In this document: piece by piece, positions 58,641-64,000 of the stretch
Position numbering within the stretch: position 1 is the stretch's first letter
Layout of the letters: every line of letters starts with the position of its first letter
Assembly (NCBI RefSeq): GCF_010977575.1
Contig: NZ_CP048812.1
Span: 1,860,001-1,924,000, forward strand
Reading direction: 5' to 3'
DNA length: 64,000 nt
Source of the DNA: Halomonas socia
GTDB taxonomy: Bacteria > Pseudomonadota > Gammaproteobacteria > Pseudomonadales > Halomonadaceae
Program-made: the position numbers and the translations under genes
Notes under the pieces: model-generated
What the model was told of the DNA's origin: nothing
The model's input: the letters and a program-made list of their open reading frames with translations, nothing else
Databases searched by the model: none

Positions 58641-60014
58641 ATGCCGACACTCTCTCCGTTCGACGCCGAGCACCCCGCCGACCTGGTGATTTACGGCGGG
58701 CGCTTACTGACCGTTGACCCGCTGCTCGGTGAGGTCGCCTGCGGTCGCCTGGTGATCCATCAGGGTCGCCTGGTTGAGGTGGGGCCCCACGCTGCCGGTG
58801 AGCCGCTCCCACCCGCCCGCCGTACCCTGGATATGCATGGTCGTGTGATCATTCCAGGCTTCGTCAATATGCATACCCATACCATTCTGAGCATGGTGCG
58901 TGGCGTGGCCGAGGACATGGGCTTCGCCCCGGCTTACACCCCGGGCGTACCCCACGGTCACGAGGTCAGCGAAGAAGAGGCGGTGGCGCTGGCACGACTG
59001 GGCGCTGCCGAGGCGCTGCTGTTCGGCTCCACACTGATCAACGATAGCTATGTGCACGCCGACCTGACGCTGCCGGCGATGGGCGAGCTTGGTATGCGGG
59101 TGATCACCTGTGGCCGCATCCATGATGTGGACTTCAGTCGCGTCCATGAGGGGCTATGGGAACATCGCAGCGCGATTGGCGAGAAGACGCTGGGCGAGGC
59201 GGTGGCCTTGCATGAGCGCTGGCAGGGCAAGATGGACGGCCGCCTGGGCGTCGAGCTGGCCGCCCATGCGCCGGATACCTGCTCGCGGGATCTGCTGATG
59301 AAGGTGGCCGAGACCCGCGATGCCCTGGGCATCCAGGTCAATGGCCACCTCTCCCAGAGCCGCAAGGAGAATCGCCGCGTCGAGGAGCGCGACGGCATGA
59401 GCCCGAGCGAGCTGCTCGAGGATGTCGGGCTGCTTGGTCCGCGCTTCACCGCCGCTCACTGCATGTACGTCAGCGACAGCGACATCGCCCGTATCGGTCG
59501 CGTGGGCACCAATATCGCCCATGTCCCGCGCGGCAACGCCACCGGCGGCCGCATCGCCCCCACCACCCGACTGCGTCAAGCCGGCGCCAATCTGACTCTG
59601 GCCACCGACAACATGCATGCCGATATGGTCGAGGTCATGCGCTGGGCGCTGATCATGGGGCGCGTCCAGGAGGGCGAGGTGAACGATACCTGGCAGCCTC
59701 ACCATGTGCTGGAGATGGCCACTCTCAACGGCGCCAGGGCGCTTGGCCTCGAGCATGAGCTGGGCTCGCTGACGCCCGGTAAGCGCGCCGACCTGGCGGT
59801 CCTCGATTTCCGACGGCCGCACCTGGTGCCGCTGATCAATGCGCTGGGCAATCTGGTGCACACCGCCCAGGGGCGCGATGTGGAGATGGTGGTCTGCAAT
59901 GGACAGGTGGTGGTCGAGGGAGGCGAGCTGTGTCTGGCGGATACGTCGGCGCTGCTGGCCGATGCCCAGCATGCGGCCGAGGCGCTCTGGTCCCGCGCCC
60001 GGGCCCAGGTCTGA
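58641..60014 (+). CDS. Amidohydrolase (cytosine deaminase/chlorohydrolase group)
   Basis: A 457-residue amidohydrolase-fold enzyme. Metal-site residues occur in order: HxH in FVNMHTHTILS, H in LAAHAPDTCS, H in VNGHLSQSRKENR, and D in TLATDNMHAD. The single-metal pattern without a carboxylated lysine is that of deaminases and chlorohydrolases acting on purines, pyrimidines, triazines or guanidines. It could deaminate the imported ring compound before the hydantoinase step. The start at 58641 follows GAGGAGCAGG. Confidence 0.85.
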   Translation: MPTLSPFDAEHPADLVIYGGRLLTVDPLLGEVACGRLVIHQGRLVEVGPHAAGEPLPPARRTLDMHGRVIIPGFVNMHTHTILSMVRGVAEDMGFAPAYTPGVPHGHEVSEEEAVALARLGAAEALLFGSTLINDSYVHADLTLPAMGELGMRVITCGRIHDVDFSRVHEGLWEHRSAIGEKTLGEAVALHERWQGKMDGRLGVELAAHAPDTCSRDLLMKVAETRDALGIQVNGHLSQSRKENRRVEERDGMSPSELLEDVGLLGPRFTAAHCMYVSDSDIARIGRVGTNIAHVPRGNATGGRIAPTTRLRQAGANLTLATDNMHADMVEVMRWALIMGRVQEGEVNDTWQPHHVLEMATLNGARALGLEHELGSLTPGKRADLAVLDFRRPHLVPLINALGNLVHTAQGRDVEMVVCNGQVVVEGGELCLADTSALLADAQHAAEALWSRARAQV

Positions 60015-60041
60015 CCCTGCTAACGGCTCAAGGGAGCGCCC

Positions 60042-60794
60042 ATGAAACTGCTGATCGTCAATCCGAACATCTCACATAGCGTCACCGACCTGATCGAGGC
60101 CGAGGCGCGCCGTACGGCCAGTCCGGGCACTCAACTGACCATGCGCACGGCTGCGCTGGGCGTGGCCTATATCGAGACCCGCGCCGAGGCTGCTATCGGC
60201 GCCTATGCGACGCTCAACGAGCTGGCCGACCACTTTTCCGGACACGATGCCGCCGTGGTGGCCGCCTTTGGCGACCCGGGACTTGAAGCGGCCCGCGAGA
60301 TGCTGCCGATACCGGTGGTGGGACTGACCGAGAGTGCGCTGATGAGCGCCGCTATGCTCGGCGGCAAGATCGGCATCGTGGCCATCTCGCGGCGTATTCG
60401 GGCTTGGTACGCCGAGACCGTTGATCGCTATGGCATGACCTCGCGTCTGGCCGGTATCCGCTGTCTGGACGAGCCGCTGGCCAATATCGGCAGCGTGCAG
60501 CAGGACAAGGGCGAGCAACTGGTGGCGCTGTGTGAGGCGGCGATTCGCGACGATGGCGCGGATGTGTTGATCATCGCCGGCGCGCCTCTGGCTGGTCTGG
60601 CGCGCAGCGTGGCACAGCGCATACCGGTGCCGGTGGTGGATGGCGTGAGCTGTGCGGTGCAGCAGGCGGAGCTGCTGGCCCGCCTCGGCCCCGCCAATGC
60701 GACGGCGGGCAGCTATGCCGCGCCGCCGGCGAAAGGCGTCGTGGGCTTATCGCCGGCACTGGCGCAACTGATTGGCCGGGAGGATCAGCAATGA
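60042..60794 (+). CDS. Asp/Glu/hydantoin racemase-family protein lacking both catalytic Cys
   Basis: A 250-residue protein with the hydantoin racemase fold: MKLLIVNPNISHSVTD, the FGDPGL loop, and VPVVDGVSCAV. The two cysteines that act as acid/base in hydantoin and allantoin racemases are replaced. The first position reads VAAFGDPGL (A75), the second IIAGAPLAG (G180). Racemisation by the usual two-base mechanism is therefore unlikely; another reaction or a binding role is possible. It overlaps the DUF3830 gene by four bases. Confidence 0.82.
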   Translation: MKLLIVNPNISHSVTDLIEAEARRTASPGTQLTMRTAALGVAYIETRAEAAIGAYATLNELADHFSGHDAAVVAAFGDPGLEAAREMLPIPVVGLTESALMSAAMLGGKIGIVAISRRIRAWYAETVDRYGMTSRLAGIRCLDEPLANIGSVQQDKGEQLVALCEAAIRDDGADVLIIAGAPLAGLARSVAQRIPVPVVDGVSCAVQQAELLARLGPANATAGSYAAPPAKGVVGLSPALAQLIGREDQQ

Positions 60795-61249
60795 GCCGTC
60801 CTGAGCCGGCAGAGAGTGTCGTACGCCTGCGATTGGTCTCCCACGACCTCGAGTTCGTGGCCGAGACCCGCCCCGATGCGCCGCACAGCGTGGCAGCCTT
60901 GCTGACGCTCCTGCCCTGGCAGACGCAGCTGGTGCACGTGCGCTGGAGCGGTGAAGGGGTGTGGATACCCCTGGATGAGAGGGACTTCGCCCTGCCCTGG
61001 GAGAACCCCATCCGCTATCCCGCTCCCGGCGACGTGCTGTTCTACCCCGGTGGATACAGCGAGACCGAGATCCTGCTGGCCTACGGCGCGTGCAGCTTTG
61101 CCAGCAAGCTGGGGCCGATCGCTGGTAATCACTTTATGAGTCTGGTCGAAGGGCTCGAGCAGCTCCCGGAACTGGGACGACGCTGCCTATGGCAAGGTGC
61201 CCAGCCGTTGACCATCACCACCCACCCGACCAAAGGAGGCTCCCAATGA
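60791..61249 (+). CDS. DUF3830 family protein
   Basis: A 152-residue small protein with DUF3830 features: PHSVAALLTLLPWQTQLVHVRWSG, NPIRYPAPGDVLFYPGGYSETEIL, YGACSFASKLGP and GNHF. The fold is probably cyclophilin-like. Its function is unknown. It starts within the racemase-like gene's stop (ATGA) and its own stop overlaps the next start in the same way, so its product is made in step with the enzymes and is probably part of the pathway. Confidence 0.85.
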   Translation: MSRPEPAESVVRLRLVSHDLEFVAETRPDAPHSVAALLTLLPWQTQLVHVRWSGEGVWIPLDERDFALPWENPIRYPAPGDVLFYPGGYSETEILLAYGACSFASKLGPIAGNHFMSLVEGLEQLPELGRRCLWQGAQPLTITTHPTKGGSQ

Positions 61250-61986
61250 CCGTGAACCGCAGTCGATTCGGCGTACTCACGCCCTCGTCCAATACGGCGC
61301 TCGAGCCGCTCACGTCGGCCATGGTGGCCAAGATCCCCGGGGTCAGCGCGCACTTCTCGCGCTTTGCCGTGACTGAAATCGCGCTCAGCGCGCGGGCGCT
61401 GGGCCAGTTCGATGATCGCCATGTGCTGGCGGCAGCTCGCCTGTTGGCTGACGCTCGGGTCGACGTGATCGGCTGGAGCGGTACCTCGGCCGGCTGGCTG
61501 GGGTTCGACCACGACGAGACCCTGTGCCAACGCATTAGCGAAGAGACCGGCATCCCAGCGACGACCTCGATGTTGGCGCTGAATGAAATTCTCGCCGAAT
61601 ACGGGTTTCGCGAGTTTGGTCTGGTGACGCCCTACACCGACGACGTGCAGCAGCGAATTCTCGACAACTACCGTAGTGAAGGATTTGCGGTGGTCGCCGA
61701 GGACCATCTGGGCATCAGCGAAAACTTCGCTTATGCCGAAGTCAGCGCGGAAACGCTCACCGCTCAGGTGCGGCGTGTGGCCCAGGCCGGCGCGCCGGCC
61801 ATCGTGGTGGCTTGCACCAATCTCTGCTCGGCCGACCTGGTATCACAGTGGGAGGTGGAGCTGGGGGTGCCGGTGCTGGATACCACGGCCACCGTGGTGT
61901 GGAAGATGCTGCGCATGACCGGGCATGGCGAGGCGTCAGTGAGTGGTTGGGGACAACTGATGGAAGGAGTGATGGCGCATGGCTGA
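61246..61986 (+). CDS. Maleate isomerase/arylmalonate decarboxylase-like protein
   Basis: A 246-residue Asp/Glu racemase-superfamily member starting MTVNRSRFGVLTPSSNTALEP. One catalytic position is changed: where maleate isomerase has C-T-S it reads G79-T80-S81 (WSGTSAG). The second Cys is kept (C190, VVACTNLC). A single Cys in the second half is the pattern of arylmalonate decarboxylase, so decarboxylation or a one-base isomerisation is more likely than racemisation (inference). It overlaps neighbours by four and eight bases. Confidence 0.8.
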   Translation: MTVNRSRFGVLTPSSNTALEPLTSAMVAKIPGVSAHFSRFAVTEIALSARALGQFDDRHVLAAARLLADARVDVIGWSGTSAGWLGFDHDETLCQRISEETGIPATTSMLALNEILAEYGFREFGLVTPYTDDVQQRILDNYRSEGFAVVAEDHLGISENFAYAEVSAETLTAQVRRVAQAGAPAIVVACTNLCSADLVSQWEVELGVPVLDTTATVVWKMLRMTGHGEASVSGWGQLMEGVMAHG

Positions 61987-63424
61987 ATTCGATCTGGTAA
62001 TTCGGCGCGCACGCTGCGCCACCGCCGCCGATGTGTTCGAGGCCGATATCGGCATCCGGGACGGCGTGATCACGGCGCTGGGTAGCGGCCTTGCCGAGGG
62101 ACTCGAGGAGATCGATGCCGCCGGCCGCTGGGTACTGCCGGGCGGTGTCGACGGGCACTGCCACCTGGACCAGCCCACCTCTGACGGCTCGAAGATGGCC
62201 GACGACTTTCTCAGCGGTACCCGCTCGGCGGCCTGCGGGGGCACCACCACGGTCTTTCCGTTTGCCTGCCAGATGAAAGGCCAGAGCCTGCGTGCCGCCG
62301 TCGACGACTATCACCAGCGTGCCGAGGGCAAGGCGTGTATCGACTACGCCTTCCATCTGATCGTGACCGACGCGACCCCCGAGGTGCTGGCCAATGAGCT
62401 TCCAGCACTGATCCGCGAAGGTTACACCTCGTTCAAGATCTACATGACCTACGACGACCTGAAACTGTCGGACCGCGAAATCATCGACGTGCTGGCGGTG
62501 GCCCGTGAGCATGGCGCCATGGTCATGGTGCACGCCGAGAATGCCGACTGTATCGCCTGGCTCACCGAGCGTCTGCTCGCCCATGGCCATACCGCCCCCC
62601 GATACCATGCCGAGGCACGGCCGATGTTGGTAGAGCGTGAGGCCACCCATCGCGCCATTGCCTATGCCGAGTTGGTCGACGTGCCAATCCTGATCGTCCA
62701 CGTCTCAGGGCGTGAGGCGATAGAGCAACTGCGCTGGGCGCACAGTCACGGCCTGCGTGTTTATGCCGAGACATGTCCTCAGTATCTGTTCCTGACCGCT
62801 GACGACCTGGGCATTGATGACGATGATCATCACGGTGCCAAGTGCATCTGCAGTCCGCCGCCTCGCGACAAGGCCAATCAACAAGTGGTATGGGATGGCC
62901 TGGAGAGTGGCGCCTTCCAGATTTTCTCCTCGGATCATGCCCCGTTCACCTTCGCCGGCCCACAAGGCAAGTTCGCGGCCGGCAGTGATGCTAGTTTTGA
63001 ACGCATCCCCAATGGCATCCCTGGGCTCGAAACGCGTCTTGCCCTGCTGTTCAGCCACGGGGTGGAAACGGGCCGCTTGACCATGCAGCAGTTCGTGGCA
63101 CTCACTGCCACCAATGTGGCGCGCATGTATGGCCTCTACCCGCGCAAGGGCTCGATCGCCGTCGGCGCCGATGCCGACCTGGTGATCTGGGAGACCGGCC
63201 TGGATCGGCGTATTCGCAACAGCGACCTGCATCACGGCGTGGACTACACCCCCTACGAGGGCATACCGGTGTCGGCTTGGCCGGAGTTGACACTGTCACG
63301 TGGCGAGGTGGTGTGGCGCGACGGCGACTATCTGGGCGTCGCCGGCCGCGGCCAGTTCCTCCCCTGCGCCTTGCCTGCGCCGGCTCGGCCCAAGCCGCGG
63401 CCGCCGGGAGGTGGTGCGTGGTAA
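61979..63424 (+). CDS. Dihydropyrimidinase/hydantoinase-family amidohydrolase
   Basis: A 481-residue cyclic amidase. Binuclear metal residues are all present: HxH in GGVDGHCHLDQP, the carboxylatable Lys in YTSFKIYMTYDD, H in VMVHAENAD, H in ILIVHVSGREA, and D in FSSDHAPF. It should open a hydantoin, dihydropyrimidine or similar cyclic ureide to an N-carbamoyl acid. No carbamoylase is visible in the window; it may lie further right. The C-terminal 25 residues are Pro/Arg-rich. Confidence 0.9.
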   Translation: MAEFDLVIRRARCATAADVFEADIGIRDGVITALGSGLAEGLEEIDAAGRWVLPGGVDGHCHLDQPTSDGSKMADDFLSGTRSAACGGTTTVFPFACQMKGQSLRAAVDDYHQRAEGKACIDYAFHLIVTDATPEVLANELPALIREGYTSFKIYMTYDDLKLSDREIIDVLAVAREHGAMVMVHAENADCIAWLTERLLAHGHTAPRYHAEARPMLVEREATHRAIAYAELVDVPILIVHVSGREAIEQLRWAHSHGLRVYAETCPQYLFLTADDLGIDDDDHHGAKCICSPPPRDKANQQVVWDGLESGAFQIFSSDHAPFTFAGPQGKFAAGSDASFERIPNGIPGLETRLALLFSHGVETGRLTMQQFVALTATNVARMYGLYPRKGSIAVGADADLVIWETGLDRRIRNSDLHHGVDYTPYEGIPVSAWPELTLSRGEVVWRDGDYLGVAGRGQFLPCALPAPARPKPRPPGGGAW

Positions 63425-63479
63425 GCCGTTCACACATGCCCGAACGCCTCGAGGCGCTGATAGCGAGCGGGGTGTCCCT

Positions 63480-63953
63480 ATGAACTCACGCACATGGCCT
63501 GGGGGGCGCCTGATCGAGTCGCTGCTGGCACTCGCGGTGATCACGGTGGGGATGATGTTTCTGCGTATCGTGCACAGCACGCCGCCGCCCTTTGGCGACC
63601 CGGGCGATATCGGGTCGGCGGCGTTCTTCCCCGGCTTGATCGCACTGCTGGTGACCGGTCTGGGCGTGGTGCTGCTACTGTCCGCCTGGCGGCCAATGTC
63701 CTCGGTGGCGTTCGAGTCTGGACACACCGCCCGGGCGCTAGTGGCCTATGCGGTGATGGTGGCCATGGCCGTATCGATTCGGTTCCTGGGGATCTGGCTG
63801 GTCACCATGCTGGCCGTGCCGCTGCTGGCACTATGCTTCGGCGAACGCCGCTGGTATGTGCTGCTGGCGCTGGCGGTAGTGCCGCCGACGCTGGTGATCC
63901 ACCTCTTCGAGGGTGTCATGGGGGTCTACTTCCCCAGGGGGGTGCTGCTTTGA
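63480..63953 (+). CDS. Tripartite tricarboxylate transporter small subunit TctB
   Basis: A 157-residue membrane protein with four hydrophobic segments and a TctB-type stretch FGDPGDIGSAAFFPGLIALLV. The ATG at 63480 follows GCGGGGTG. With the following TctA start it forms a second, different carboxylate importer in the same operon as the TRAP system. A TctC binding protein is not seen before it and may lie to the right. Confidence 0.82.
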   Translation: MNSRTWPGGRLIESLLALAVITVGMMFLRIVHSTPPPFGDPGDIGSAAFFPGLIALLVTGLGVVLLLSAWRPMSSVAFESGHTARALVAYAVMVAMAVSIRFLGIWLVTMLAVPLLALCFGERRWYVLLALAVVPPTLVIHLFEGVMGVYFPRGVLL

Positions 63954-64000
63954 TCGACCTGGCGGTGCTGCAGCAGGGGCTTGCCATGCTGGCCAGTCCG
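63950..64000 (+). CDS. TctA-like large permease, 5' end only
   Basis: A TTG at 63950 overlaps the TctB stop by four bases (TTGA) and starts a frame open to the window edge (17 codons, IDLAVLQQGLAMLASP). This looks like the N-terminus of TctA, the large subunit that normally follows TctB. Too short to be sure. Confidence 0.5.
   Translation, partial: MIDLAVLQQGLAMLASP

Noticed and set aside
63435-63482. 15-codon frame (MPERLEALIASGVSL) before tctB
   Set aside because: No ribosome binding site and no family; its stop overlaps the tctB ATG, so a coupling leader is possible but unsupported.

Overview
The window is a GC-rich (roughly 65%) gammaproteobacterial chromosome segment. Gene content and protein style point to Halomonadaceae (a Halomonas-like halophile): an RstA/RstB-type two-component pair, metR/metE, lptF-lptG divergent from pepA-ilvE-holC-valS, bfd-bfr, a 3-hydroxybutyrate utilisation pair, and many ABC, TRAP and tripartite tricarboxylate transporters linked to small catabolic operons. 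The taxon is inferred from gene style. No rRNA, tRNA, CRISPR array, prophage or insertion sequence was recognised.

Layout. (1) 1-5.4 kb, minus strand: a partial small gene, a Nudix hydrolase, a small unknown gene, then nrdB and nrdA (class Ia ribonucleotide reductase) behind a textbook pair of NrdR boxes. (2) 5.9-8.2 kb: RstA/RstB-like two-component system. (3) 8.2-11.5 kb: divergent metR/metE. (4) 11.6-19.8 kb: a MliC-type lipoprotein gene, then a minus-strand operon joining a spermidine/putrescine-type ABC transporter to ureidoglycolate lyase (allA) and an allantoinase (puuE). This operon sits between direct repeats made of the lipoprotein gene's 3' end, next to a decayed copy of a neighbouring hydrolase gene. 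(5) 19.8-23 kb: tag, DUF411, glyoxalase, SDR, TauE. (6) 23.3-29.4 kb: class III aminotransferase, MocR regulator and a polar amino acid ABC importer, sharing a promoter motif. (7) 29.4-34.1 kb: DoxX, META lipoprotein, PAP2, acetoacetyl-CoA synthetase, 3-hydroxybutyrate dehydrogenase. (8) 34.2-44.5 kb: housekeeping block valS, holC, ilvE, pepA, lptF, lptG, RDD, bfd, bfr. (9) 44.8-47.4 kb: NMT1/SsuA-type ABC importer. (10) 47.5-52.8 kb: five-gene operon (ABC importer + metallo-beta-lactamase-fold hydrolase + histidine phosphatase) behind a Pho-box-like site. (11) 52.8-54.7 kb: DUF1653, tcdA, truC. (12) 54.7-64 kb: GntR regulator divergent from a long overlapping operon with a TRAP transporter, amidohydrolase, a hydantoin-racemase-like protein lacking both catalytic cysteines, DUF3830, a maleate isomerase/arylmalonate decarboxylase-like protein, a hydantoinase and the start of a TctBA transporter. 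This looks like a cyclic-ureide or related N-heterocycle catabolic system.

Five genes (nrdB, the MliC lipoprotein, the class III aminotransferase, acetoacetyl-CoA synthetase, holC) are each broken by one missing base in a short G/C run. Because nrdB and holC are core genes, systematic undercalling in the assembly is the likeliest explanation, and I annotate them as single genes. The best candidates for new biology are the 55-64 kb catabolic operon with its paired GCAC-N7-GTGC operators, and the 47.5-52.8 kb putative organophosphate/phosphonate uptake operon.
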